Assembly: GCA_014529385.2 (NCBI GenBank)
Contig: CM043944.1
Span: 52,075,268 to 52,139,267 of the forward strand
Reading direction: 5' to 3'
DNA: 64,000 bases
DNA from: Adiantum capillus-veneris
Taxonomy: Eukaryota; Streptophyta; Polypodiopsida; Polypodiales; Pteridaceae
Notes under the pieces: generated by a model
What the model saw: only the letters and a program-made list of their open reading frames with translations
Told to the model about the DNA's origin: nothing
Databases searched by the model: none
Shown here: positions 44,599 to 55,545 of the stretch, piece by piece
How the letters are laid out: each line of letters opens with the position of its first letter
Position numbering within the stretch: the first letter of the stretch is position 1
Translations under genes and position numbers: made by a program

Positions 44599-45078
44599 AT
44601 GACACGAACGGAGATTAATAAAATCATCAGTCAGGATCTTATACAGTTGGATACTAAGAGGACATGGGTAGACCCTACACAAGAATTGGGCACGAAGATG
44701 GCCGACTACAAAGAAAACTTCCTACAGCTATCTGAAGATGGATTTGTGATTCGCCCGAGCTACATGGATACCCACCTGTCTCATGGTTTGAGATGTGCTA
44801 TTGGTCAGATTCGTACATCCTCACACCAGTCGGAAATTGAATTTGGCAGATTTAGGGGAATCCCACCTGAGAGCAGACTTTGCAAGTTATGCGGAATGGA
44901 GCTGGAGACAGAATTACACTACATATGCCATTGCACCGTATACTATGAGATACGTGGGTGTTTCCATTGCCTATTTAAAGAAGTCTTTGGACCTCTAGAT
45001 AGAGTCATGCAATACCAAGATCAAAGATGCTTAGGCTCGTACCTAATGGAACTACATCGGCACAAGGATAATTGTTGA
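44599..45078 (+). pseudogene. LINE-type zinc-binding C-terminal fragment, cut by G4
   Basis: ATG 44599 (MTRTEINK) opens 159 codons. The second half (RTSSHQSEIEFGRFRGIPP, then CKLCGMELETELHYICHC) resembles the zf-RVT-type zinc region at the end of non-LTR retrotransposon ORF2: CX2CX8HX4C after a conserved GRxRGIPP-like stretch. RT and endonuclease are absent. Codons up to 45072 belong to the fragment; the last codon and stop (TGT TGA) come from the first bases of the G4 LTR. N-terminal flank is a CT tract, so the start is uncertain. Confidence 0.6.
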
Positions 45079-45281
45079 GCGAGCAGAGGATCACACCCAC
45101 ATTTTTGCTCACACCCATCATTTTGTAACCATTGATTGTAATAAATGTCTTTCCGACATTAATTTTGATTTGAGCCATTCATTAAGTAACGGGACTCAAT
45201 TGAGTTTCCAGCCTGTAATCCCGACGTAATTTCACTTGCTGATGTAAATAATTAGAGATGTTCTCACCTCCAAGGCTGAGG

Positions 45282-45289
45282 TATATAAG
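45282..45289 (+). promoter_or_regulatory. G4 LTR TATA box
   Basis: TATATAAG, repeated at 63301-63308 in the 3' LTR. Confidence 0.75.
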
Positions 45290-45354
45290 CCAAAGTTTTG
45301 TAACCTAAGGAGATTCTATTAATCAAAGTGAGTTTTTGAGCGCCGTGACTGTGT

Positions 45355-45356
<2 letters not shown>

Positions 45357-45403
<47 letters not shown>
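45357..45403 (+). repeat. GA microsatellite in the G4 5' LTR
   Basis: 47 bases of GA, 68 bases after the TATA box. The 3' LTR has only 21 bases here (63378-63398) and keeps about 40 bases of unique sequence that the 5' LTR lacks, so the tract has changed since insertion. Confidence 0.95.
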
Positions 45404-45408
<5 letters not shown>

Positions 45409-46000
45409 AGAGAGAAGCGACACCGCCATTGTGTTAGCAACGGTGAGAGCTACGCACAGATACCAAGAGTGCGCGCTATCGGCTTCTATGTGTGGTAAGT
45501 TCCTACGAGCTTCGGTGTGAGTTTTCTTCCAACTCGTGTGTCGGAATAGAGCGTGCAGCATATCTATAGAACCACAACGAGTAGAGCTACACATTAGTAC
45601 CATCGGGGTCAAGTTTCGGTCACCTGTATTTTTCGGCCTGTCTTCATACGCGTTTACCGCACGGAGTGGTTATAGGTTGATTTTGCAGTTCAAGTCTTTA
45701 GGGTGTTGTTCTTACCTAGTGTATAGACTTCCCCTTGAGTTTGAGATCGATTCAATGATTCTAGATCCTGTTTCGTATAGCATTCGTTCGTAGTACGGAT
45801 TTCAGTCACTTGCGTATTTTAGAACTTAGATTTGATTTCCTTAGTAGTGATTGTCATTAGAAGGTCGAGTAGGTGATTTGACACCCACCTAGTTGTTTCC
45901 ATGCGCCTGCGGGTCAAGCTTCGTCCTCGTCTGACAAATTCTGTTGTTGGTTGAGTTCTCGCTATTTAGCTTCCGCTAGCGGCGTAACCGCCTTAACATT

Positions 46001-46018
46001 TGGCGCCGCTGCCGGGGA
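46001..46018 (+). other. G4 primer-binding site, tRNA-Asp type
   Basis: TGGCGCCGCTGCCGGGGA, identical to the G3 PBS, two bases after the LTR. Confidence 0.92.
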
Positions 46019-46399
46019 CGAGAGCCCTAAGTAGGTGACCTTAGACTAATCCTACGAGGTGAGTCGTATAAACTACTTTGTATACTTTAGTTAGAAAAGA
46101 TCTAGGAGTGGTGGACTCCGAAGGTCTCGAGAGATACTAGGAAGTGGGGTATTCCTGGGTCTTCCGTGTTGACAGTATTTTTAGTTTAGCTTAGATTAGA
46201 TTGTTTTTGTTGTGTTTAAGTGGTTGTTGACATAAAAAGCATTTGCTACTCCTTGTGTGGTAGTAAATCTCTTTATATTTTCAATTGCAAAAAATCCATT
46301 TTATGATTAGAAGTAGCTTAGGTAGGGCCTGATTTGATCCTGATCTAGAGCTATCAATTGGTGTTCTATTTGCTTGATGTGTTTGATTGCATGTTAGAT

Positions 46400-47400
46400 C
46401 ACTGAAAAAGTCGCTTTGGTAGTGAAATATGCAATAAACAAAGTTCAGAAATTTTCTGTGTAACTGATTGTTGCTGAGCACTTAAAAGAGCTATTGGAAG
46501 AGTTCTGTGCTGAAAAACTGGAAATCTGCAACTTTAGACATCATACGCGTATGATGTCTTAGGACCTAAACAGAGACTAAAATTGAAAATTTGACATTGC
46601 CAGAGTGTTTAGAAGGGGGGTTTTACCCTAAGATCAACTTAAAACAAGAGCATTAACACTCAAAGAAACCCAAAAAGACAAGTCGGAGTCCAAGAAACGC
46701 AAAGAATAGGAAATTTTGGATTCAGATCTTGTTTTTACATTCAAACCTGACAAAAACACTTGAAACTCAATTATAAACATTGGAGAAGGCTTAAAACAAA
46801 AATAGTCAAAATCTGGGACAAAAGACATCATACGCGTATAATGTCTTTTGGCACATCCACTGCTTATTTTTGAAATCTGACCTGACAAGATTGTTACAAA
46901 CACTGTAGAAAGCATAAATATCAAGTTTGGACCCAAATTGATGAAAAAGACATCATACGCGTATGATGTCTTTGACCTAATTTTGGACATATTTTGATAC
47001 TTTGCCAACACAGATCCATTGTAATAGCTGTCTAGAGGTTATATTTCAAGTTTCATCCCATTTGGATCACAATTGACCCAAAAACAAGTCAAAAGCGGAA
47101 AATTGCCAAGAAAAGCCTGAACTAGCCATAACTTGCTCAAACAGAGTTCAAACTGAATTTTGTGAGTGAACAGAGCATAAAGGGGGCCACTGAGAGTGAG
47201 CATAACCAAAATAGTCAAAATCTGTGAAAAAAGACATCATACGCGTATAATGTCTTTTTCAGCATAACTGCAACAAAATTCTCACTTGATGAAACAGAAG
47301 TTGTCCAACTGACAAGATTAAACAATTGACCAAGTATCAATCAGTTTGGATCAATTCTGACCACAAAAACTTGGGAAAACAAATTGCCGAGACGGAAAAG
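46400..47400 (+). repeat. G4 5' leader array with four 24-bp palindromes
   Basis: The palindrome is half-site AGACATCATACG followed by its exact reverse complement. Copies start at 46536, 46823, 46948 and 47232; the second and fourth share one substitution (TATAATG for TATGATG). Between them, weaker AAAAAGAC-like motifs near 46409, 46676 and 47082 fill a phase of about 125-150 bases, so the region looks like a degenerate tandem array of about 142-bp monomers. It lies in the untranslated leader between PBS and the gag ATG at 47423; no gene is seen in 46019-47422. Confidence 0.85.
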
Positions 47401-47422
47401 TTACAGTCCTTTAGGGGAATTG

Positions 47423-48278
47423 ATGAATTTGAGATCGGGCAGGAATCTCCGGAATAATCAACCAAAACAAGGGGAACCAGCAAGTGTCATATCAACCGAG
47501 GGAAGTGTAAACCAAAGTTGGGTGCAACCATTAGAGCCGATCTTTGAAGGAAGTGTTTCTGATACTTCTTCGGAGAGATCTTACGAGATTTTCACCGAAC
47601 ACTGGAAACAGGAACAACAGAGAAAATATGGCAGCAGGATCATCAAACCCTTCCGCCACAATGAAGCTATTGTTCATAAAATACCAGTACGACAATGAGC
47701 AAGGTGCCAAGATCTACAAAGATGGAATGGACCGCTATTGTGTAAAGATAGAAGAAAGACCTAGTGAGTTCAAGGACTTAGTGCCTGTGAGCTATAGCGG
47801 AGATAGATATCTAGATGACGAGGGTACCATGTACTTGGTAGTCCTAAACCCTAACATTGTGGACAAGTGGGGATTGATGGGCACCAAAGCCAAAATAGAT
47901 GAAGAACTCGAGGAGAAAGCACCAATAATGAACTTCCCTAATGCGAGGTTAAGAAGAGAGAATGAAACTACAAGGATCAACACTGATAACATCTATGTGG
48001 GGCTATACAAATATAATAATGGGGAGCAAGATCTCTATTATAGATGTGAAGAACCCTACACCGGAGAGTTGACAGACAAAAAAAGACTCTATGTCTTTAC
48101 CTACACAGAGGGATCGGAAGTGAAAATTGCCGCTTACGATAAGTATGGCAGGCAATACTCAACAATGGGCAAGAAAGAATTAGAAGGATATACATACTTT
48201 GGGGGACCACTACATCAGTATTATGTTACTTCTAGCTCACATAGACCAGCACCAACAATGGAGTGCAAAACTCAATGA
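47423..48278 (+). pseudogene. G4 Gag N-terminal region
   Basis: ATG 47423 gives MNLRSGRN, matching G2. After a frameshift near 47640 a domain of unknown function follows (MYLVVLNPNIVDKWGL, IYVGLYKYNNGEQDLYY), shared with G2 but not with G3. It has no zinc motif and precedes capsid. Confidence 0.8.
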
Positions 48279-49632
48279 CAACAGGAGGACAAAGAACTCA
48301 GGTTGCTGACTCTTTCAGTCAACCTTGGGACTCGAAGCTCGGACCAATGGGATCATTACATTCCAGAGAGTCAATGGAGACGAATCGAGGTAGTGCAGTT
48401 CCAATCCCCACCTATACCACTCCAGGTCCAAGGTTGAAGCGGAACCATCACATTTACCTCCCAGTAGTAGATTCAGGGGGAGGAACCGACAAGGGTAACC
48501 CATGAAGTCCATGATGCTAGAGAAAGCTTTAGCCGAGACACAGGAGCAATGAGATTGGTAGCAGATCATAGACGTATGAGACCATCTCAAGTAGCCAAGT
48601 GTATGCCAAAGAAGTATGGTGGTTCAGGAGATCCGTATGCACATGTGTCACTCTTTAAGCAAGTCTTAAGAGCTGAGCAGATAACAGATTTCCATACACA
48701 ATACGAGGGATTTGGTCTTACTCTAGAAGGTACTGCATTGACATGGTTTCAACCAATGAACATAGGGGGATTCCATGACATTGACCATTTGCTAAGAGAG
48801 TTTGCTGAGGAATTCTCAAAACGAGGGATTAAGCACAATACGGTCTCACAAATATATGCTTTTAAACAGAGAGAACACGAAAAAGTGAAGGAAGCTTCAC
48901 TTCGCTTCAAACAATACATTGAGAGATGTCCAGTACGTGAACGACCACAAGATGACAGACTATCTGTTCTCTTTATTGGGACTGAGGAACGACACTCTCA
49001 AGAAGGACTTGCACTTGAAAGCTTGTACAAGTTTCGAGCAAGTAACGAGAGAGGCATTGTACTTAGTGGATAACTGTACGGTTTATGGAGAGGTGTCAGC
49101 GGATACAGATTTTGCATCCAGTAGCTCCTCCTCCGTAGCGAGCGAGACTACCACTAAAAAGAATGTTCAAACAACAACCATGCCAAATGTAGAGCAAATG
49201 ATAGAAGATGCTCTAAAAAGGATGGCACCATACCAAAAACCATTGCCAAAACCACTGAAATGGTGTGCTATTGAACAAAAATGGACAAATCATCCAACAG
49301 AGGAGTGCTATTACAACAAAGGGTATGTAAGGGAGCGCCAGTATGCACCTCCTGCTCAATTAGCACCACCTCAGATACATCCAGTACCTCGATACCCAAC
49401 GGGAAATGTACCAGGACCTATGGGGATAGAAAGACCGCAACCGGTATTGGGACAACAACCACCTTTACCAGGAGCAAGACCAGTGGGCATTAGATATGCA
49501 CCAACCTTAGAGAATCAGGAAGAACAAGCCTTAGTGCCTGTTCAAGCCTATTATGAAGAATCGGTGCACACATGTCTCCGACAGTGTATTACCCACCAGA
49601 AGAACCAAAACAACCAGAACCATGGGGCATGA
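48279..49632 (+). pseudogene. G4 Gag capsid region
   Basis: The Retrotrans_gag domain is clear at 48600-49070: DPYAHVSLFKQVLRAEQ, LTWFQPMN, GIKHNTVSQIYAFKQ, LRFKQYIERCP. A frameshift near 48965 moves the C-terminal half (LGLRNDTLKKDL, ALYLVDN) to another frame. The region then becomes Pro/Gln-rich. A short Ser/Gly/Pro linker lies at 48279-48540. Confidence 0.88.
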
Positions 49633-50543
49633 TGGGGAATGTTGGAACACCAACAGTTACAAGTGCTTCTGATGAAGAGAGATACAATTTGGACGCAAGA
49701 ACATTGATGTTCATAGCTCATGGAGGGTTAACAGGACAAAGACCATCCTATCCACAAAGGACGAATCAAATGGGACCAAGACCAGCACTAGGACCCTGTT
49801 ACAAGTGTGGAGGTGACCATCTGATGAATGTTTGCCCACATACGGAAATCATTAGAATTAACGCTTATTGCACTGAGTGTGGGGTTACTCACTTCATTGA
49901 GGATTGTTCAAAGAATCCAAACAAAGTGCAAAAGACGACATTGAATATGCTAGAAACTATTCCTACCAGCAGTGGGTCTGAAAATGAAACTCTGATACCA
50001 ACGCAAGTTGTTACTAGAGCTCAAGCTAAGAAAACCACTAGAGAACCTGAGAATGGAAAGTTAGCGACTGAAGTGGTTAGTCAAGGACCGCGGAGTCAGA
50101 AAAACACATGGAAAGCTAGAAAAGCACGCATGAAGTTGAGAAAAGAACGTGAAGACGCTATTCTAGCTGAGGAACTAAAGCAAACTAAAGCTAGATTAGA
50201 AAAACTTGAGAGTCAAAACGGGAAACGAGAGATGAGCCCGGAAAGAACGAAACAAAAGAGTATCAAAGAAACAACGAGCTTAAGCTCAGGGGGATCAGTG
50301 CTAGTCGACAAAGTACACGAACCATTGGACGCACTGATGAGAGCTTACGAAGCTAGGTTAAAGAACAACCAAACACAAGAACAGAGGTGGATGACATACC
50401 CAAACGCGGAATTGGAAAAGCAGAGACTTGAAATGTGCCAGAGAATGATCGAGACTGCACAAGCCTTATTAGAACCACCAAAAGAAACAATGAATTGTGG
50501 AAGGAAAACCCAATTCAGCAAGAGACTATCGTTTCACGGGTAG
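49572..50543 (+). pseudogene. G4 Gag nucleocapsid with two zinc knuckles and coiled coil
   Basis: An open frame of more than 300 codons holds CYKCGGDHLMNVC and CTECGVTHFIEDC, both CX2CX3HX4C with one residue fewer than the usual knuckle. A Lys/Glu-rich coiled-coil-like stretch follows (about 50100-50240), then GGSVLVDK, also found in G2. The frame is shifted relative to capsid and to PR1. Confidence 0.85.
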
Positions 50544-51740
50544 CTGAAAAGACTCCCAGTGCACAAAAGCCTGAAAATACACAAAAGGATGACCGCATAG
50601 TATTGAACACAACCGATCAGGAGATAGAGAGTTTTCATCCAGTCATACAGAGGATTTACGAAAAAGATGAGGATTACAATGAATTTTGGAAACAAGTGAG
50701 AGAGGCAAACTTTGCAAACGAGCTAAGTTGCCAAGCTAATCAGACAAATTGGGAAAAGGACATCAGGAATCCTCCCATAGTGGAATTTGAGGCAGGATCT
50801 CAAGTGGACTTGGATCTGCAATCTTACTGGGGAGATGGGGGCTCTGTTAGAACAATGGAGAGCAAACCTCATTCACTGAAAACCTTACCTTCATACTTAG
50901 GAGAGTATGAAGCAAAATCCGAGATTAGAGCACTTCCCTCACGAAAATCTCATCAGAAAAAGTCATGGACTCGCAAGGATTGATAGAGATTTTGTCAACA
51001 CCAGTGACATGCACTATCACTCTAGCTGAGCTTTTGAGGCTAAGACCACATATGTGGACCACTGTAGGAAAATGCTTGGAGAAATTCGGGATAAAAGATC
51101 CAACATCGAGATTGCAAGAGAGCATAGAGGAGCTGAGCAAACCACAAAAGAACGCTAAGCCTGTACCCTTAAACAAGGTCGGAGAGTATTGCGAAGGTGA
51201 AGAGGGGAATACAACCTTACCAGTTGAATTCCAAGGAGTGAACACGATGGCAATACTAGACAGCGGAGCTGGGGTAGCCATTGCTACAAAAGAAATCTGG
51301 AAAAAATGGGGGAAACCAGCAATAAGGAAGACTAGGTTGAAACTCCAATTAGCAGATGGACACATGGAGAAACCTATGGGGTTATTAGAGAAAGTGTAGT
51401 GACTTCTTGCGGCATTGAATACGAACATACTTTTGCTATTGTCGATTTTGGCAAGGAGAATAACTATGATATCATATTGGGAAGACCATTCATGAGACAG
51501 TTGAAAATGGTCCAAGATTGGGGCTACGATCACATATACCTGAGAAATATGGAAACCACTACACGTGTGAACCTGAAAGACCATAGCTACAAAGATGTGA
51601 ACCGAACACCGGTAGAGGAGTTTGATTCAGCTACTTTGGCGGGATCCGAATTTCCAGCTTGGTTAGGTAAACCCAAGGAGTTATGGATGTGTGGATGGGC
51701 TTCGAAATGTGGAAGTCTAACGAGAGAAGAAGTGTTTTAG
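50544..51740 (+). pseudogene. G4 first protease (PR1)
   Basis: VGEYCEGEEGNTTLPV leads to AILDSGAG with the catalytic Asp codon at 51259. QLADGH follows, then a frameshift near 51397, then IVDFGKENNYDIILGRPFMRQ. The active site itself is intact. It sits at the usual place between nucleocapsid and RT. Confidence 0.87.
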
Positions 51741-52618
51741 AAAGGGCTATCGAAGACGAAACTTATGTAGGAGAACCCTTTCCAGAGGACACGTTTGAAC
51801 CATTAGAATGGACACACATTCTAGCAACCCTAGATGTTTGTGCAATTCCGGATGGTCCCACAACGAAATTTTGCGACAAGGACGGGTACGACGTGGTTCC
51901 GTACTTCATGTTGAGAACTGTACTCGAAAAAGAAACTGAAAAGAACGATACACTGGAAAAGGAAGATGAAGAAGAGGTGTTTCACGACATTCCCGATCAT
52001 CCAGAGTGGGGAAATGAAGCAGACAACGAGTCAACGGACAATTCAAGCGGAAACGAAGAAACTATAACGGATGTCCGATTTTATGATTTTCCGAACCAAA
52101 CTAAACAACGCCAGAAACACTATAGAGCAAAGAAAAAAACAAAAGGGGTTAGAACCAATCCGATGCCTAGAATAAGAGGAAAAAATCAATTCCTAATGCT
52201 AGTAAAGGCTGAAGATTGTGTTAAGGATAAGATTTCTGGAAGAATGAGAGGCAATGATCAAAAGAGCTTACGAAAAGACAAAAAAGGCTCAAGAAATCAA
52301 GTTCAAAGAATGGAACGAAAACTGAAACAGAAAAATCAGAAAAGAACAAGCGCAACAGAGAAACACGGAGTCCAAGTTAGAACGTAGAAACAAGTACAGA
52401 GAGCTCAAGAAAATCTGAAAGGAAGTTTGGACGACAGAAATTGAGAGTGGAGAGGACGAAAACGCAAAATCAAGGAAAACATGGATGTTCCCTCTCACTA
52501 TAGGAAATTCACAATAGAGGATAGGAAGGTGATATTAACCCACCTATTCGAGAGAGGAAGGAGAACGAATCTTATGACGGACCGGAGGATGCAAAAAAAG
52601 TTGATTTAGCAGCTCCAG
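51683..52618 (+). pseudogene. G4 linker between PR1 and RT
   Basis: An acidic stretch rich in Glu, Asp and Asn (51930-52080) is followed by a strongly basic Lys/Arg stretch (52100-52380). TKFCDKDGYD is shared with G2. No enzyme motif is seen. Residues 52390-52618 are decayed linker. Confidence 0.65.
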
Positions 52619-52914
52619 GTGAGCCCTAGACCGGTGTACATAGCCACAGATTTGTCTCCAGGCGAGGAAGAGAGACTTTTGAGTCTTCTCAGAGAGTATA
52701 GGGATGTGTTTGCATGGTCTTATAAGGACTTAAAGGGAGTTGACCCATCGATATGCCAACACACAATCCCACTGAAACAAGACGCAAAGCCTAGCAGACA
52801 GAGACCATACACATATAATGATACTTTTGCTAAGCGAATCAAAGAAGAGATAGATAAGCTAATGGAAGCTGAATTCATATACGAGATTGAACACACGATT
52901 GGGTATCTCCGATT
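52619..52914 (+). pseudogene. G4 reverse transcriptase N-terminus, frameshifted from the rest
   Basis: ATDLSPGEEERLLSLLREY, DVFAWSYKDLKGVDP and PSRQRPYTYN are typical of the start of plant Gypsy RT. A small indel near 52900 shifts it out of the long frame that follows. Confidence 0.9.
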
Positions 52915-55545
52915 GTGGTAGTACCTAAGAAGAACGGAAAACTCCGAGTGTGTGTCAACTTAAAGAAAGTGAATGCTGCAACAATCAGGGACAATTATCC
53001 CCTGCCGATAACTGATCATGTTCTAGAGCGTGTATCAGGGAAAACAGCATACTCCTTTCTTGATGGTTTTTCAGGATATAACCAGCTAGCCATAGCACTG
53101 GAAGATCAACATAAAACAGCTTTTGCAACGGAGTGGGGAATTTATGCTTATCGGGTTATGCCTTTTGGTCTAACCAATGCTCCCGCAACCTTCCAGAGGC
53201 TGATGACGCATGCTTTCAAAGAATACTTAAGGCTGTTTCTAGAAATATACATGGATGACTTATGTGTACATTCTCTACTGAGAGATGAGCATCTAGAACA
53301 CCTAAGAAAAGTATTTGAGAAATGTAGGACATATCGCATTTGTCTCAATCCTGAGAAATGTGTGTTTATGGTCCGACAGGGCAGAATTCTGGGACATATT
53401 GTCTCACAAAACGGAATATCCACGGATTTAGAGAAGATAAAAGTTATAGTGGATATGCCTAGACCAACCAATGCGAAACAAGTACAGAGCTTTATGGGAC
53501 ATTGCGGATATTATAGACGATTCATTTACATGTACGCTATAATAGGCCAACCACTTTACAGGCTAATAGTGAACTTTGAATGGACAGAGGAGTGTGAGGA
53601 ATCGTTCAAGAAATTGAAAGAGGCACTCATTACTGCTCCAGTCTTGAAATCACCAGATTGGGAGAAGATATTCCATGTGCATATAGATGCTTCGGCATAT
53701 GCAATAGGATGCATTCTGGCTCAGCCAGAAGAAGGAAACATGGATTTTCCTATCTGTTACGCCAGTCGACAGCTCAACCATGCAGAGAAGAATTACACCA
53801 CAACAGAGCGAGAAGGATTAGGAATGATATATGCTGTGAAGAAATTTCGGCATTATCTTCTAGCCAACAAGTTTGTGTTTTTTACGGATCACCAAGCCTT
53901 GCTCTACCTAGTGAATAAACCATGCAATACCGGGAGAATAGTGAGATGGTTCATTATCTTACTGGAATTCGACTTCACGGTAGTAGTAAAGAAAGGAAAA
54001 ACACATCTTAGAGCTGATCATCTTTCGCGATTGACGAATGGAGAAGACCCTATAGGAGTAGATGACGACATGCCAGACGCGTACTTGTTCAACATAGAAA
54101 TGATACCGAAGTGGTCTCAAAATGTCGTTAACCTATTAACCTATGGAGGAGAGTTCGATAGAAGAGAATACAACCTGAAACATATTGCTATTCAGCAATC
54201 CAAGAATCTTCAATTGGTTGCAGGAAGGTTGTATCAATTGGGAAATGATCATGTTTTACGACTATGCATCAATCCTGAGGAATATAATATATATCTGCGC
54301 GAAGCACATGTTCAGGAATGTGCATTTCATTGTTCAAGAAGGAACACATATAGGAATTTGTTACAATTGGGAGTCTATTGGCCAGGAATGAAAGAAAGCG
54401 TACATGAATATGTCACTGTATGTATTGTATGTTCATCAAAACCGCCAGCCGAGTATTCGACATTATATCAGATAATGATCGCTCCAGAATGGAGTCAGTA
54501 TATTGTTGAATATCTCACAAATAGAACTTTCCCAGAAGGAACGTCAAAAGCTCGTCAGAAATCTGTAGAGACAGAAGCTAGAGATTACGCTTTAATAGGA
54601 GATCAACTCTATAAGAGAGGTAAAGACAACCAGCTTAGGATTTGCGCATCAGAGTCTGAGTATGTGATAATCCTGGAGCAAGCTCATGGAGGAGTAGGTG
54701 GAGGCCATTTCTCAGGTGATAAGACAGCAAAACTTGTCTTAGCCGCAGGAATATGGTGGCCAACATTACATATGGACGCTGAGGAATACGTTAAACGGTG
54801 TGATGACTGTCAGCGGACCAAAGTACCACTTAAAAGAGATGATATGCCGCTTAGACCAATGATGGGGGCAAGAGCTTTTGCAAAATGGGGGATTGATTAT
54901 GTCGGACCCATTTCACCTCCTGCATATAAGACTCATGCACAATACATCATTGTGGCTACAGACTATCTAACAAAGTGGGTCGAAGCAAAGGCAACTCAAA
55001 AAGCAGATGCCAGGACCACGGCACAATTTCTATATGAATACGTCTTTGTACGATATGGATTGCCAATAGAAATTGTGAGTGATCGAGGCACACATTTCAT
55101 AAATGAAGTGATAGAGATCCTTCTAGATGAATTCATGGTAATCCATAGGAAATCAGCCCCGTATCATCCACAAGCAAACGGACAAGCTGAAGCAACAAAC
55201 AAAACCATATGCACGGTCCTTACGAAGATTGTATCTGAGTCGAGAACTGACTGGGACCAGAAGTTGCATTCAACATTATGGGCATATAGGGTAGCATATA
55301 AAACATCAATAGGAACGACCCCATATAACATGGTTTTTGGGCTAAATGCTATCTTACCAATAGAATTCTTGATTTCAACCTTAAGGGTGGCTAAGGATCT
55401 AGAGTGGACAGGGCACGAGCTCTCTGATAGAATAGATGACCTGGAAAAGCTAGATGAGCTTCGCCTAAAAGCAGTAGCTTCATCTACGCTCAAAAAAGGC
55501 GACAAAAGGAATTTTTTGATAAGCATGTGCGGACTAAAGAGTTAA
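52915..55545 (+). CDS. G4 Pol core: RT, RNase H, two zinc modules, integrase
   Basis: 876 open codons, starting inside RT (VVPKKNGKLRVC). RT has FLDGFSGYNQ, FGLTNAP and YMDD (about 53248). RNase H keeps HIDAS, TEREGLG, TDHQALLYL and RADHLSR. Two zinc modules follow: HX6HX30CX2C at 54307-54432 and again HX6HX30CX2C at 54685-54810. Integrase core has WGIDYVGP, IVSDRGTHF and NGQAEATNK. All catalytic residues are present. A frameshift near 55510 separates the GPY/F tail. True start is upstream in 52619-52914; the first codon here is not an initiator of its own. Confidence 0.93.
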   Translation: MVVPKKNGKLRVCVNLKKVNAATIRDNYPLPITDHVLERVSGKTAYSFLDGFSGYNQLAIALEDQHKTAFATEWGIYAYRVMPFGLTNAPATFQRLMTHAFKEYLRLFLEIYMDDLCVHSLLRDEHLEHLRKVFEKCRTYRICLNPEKCVFMVRQGRILGHIVSQNGISTDLEKIKVIVDMPRPTNAKQVQSFMGHCGYYRRFIYMYAIIGQPLYRLIVNFEWTEECEESFKKLKEALITAPVLKSPDWEKIFHVHIDASAYAIGCILAQPEEGNMDFPICYASRQLNHAEKNYTTTEREGLGMIYAVKKFRHYLLANKFVFFTDHQALLYLVNKPCNTGRIVRWFIILLEFDFTVVVKKGKTHLRADHLSRLTNGEDPIGVDDDMPDAYLFNIEMIPKWSQNVVNLLTYGGEFDRREYNLKHIAIQQSKNLQLVAGRLYQLGNDHVLRLCINPEEYNIYLREAHVQECAFHCSRRNTYRNLLQLGVYWPGMKESVHEYVTVCIVCSSKPPAEYSTLYQIMIAPEWSQYIVEYLTNRTFPEGTSKARQKSVETEARDYALIGDQLYKRGKDNQLRICASESEYVIILEQAHGGVGGGHFSGDKTAKLVLAAGIWWPTLHMDAEEYVKRCDDCQRTKVPLKRDDMPLRPMMGARAFAKWGIDYVGPISPPAYKTHAQYIIVATDYLTKWVEAKATQKADARTTAQFLYEYVFVRYGLPIEIVSDRGTHFINEVIEILLDEFMVIHRKSAPYHPQANGQAEATNKTICTVLTKIVSESRTDWDQKLHSTLWAYRVAYKTSIGTTPYNMVFGLNAILPIEFLISTLRVAKDLEWTGHELSDRIDDLEKLDELRLKAVASSTLKKGDKRNFLISMCGLKS

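Larger units (their letters stand above)
45073..45998 (+). repeat. G4 5' LTR
   Basis: Starts TGTTGAGCGAGCAGAGG, ends CCTTAACA, 926 bp. It holds a TATA box (45282), a GA tract and a half-site TCATACGCGT (45644) of the palindrome found in the element arrays. An 85-codon ORF inside it recurs in the 3' LTR merely because LTRs are duplicates. Confidence 0.96.

Noticed and set aside
45536-45793. 85-codon ORF present in both G4 LTRs (again at 63567)
   Set aside because: Conservation follows from LTR duplication, not from selection on a protein; it starts with a non-ATG codon.
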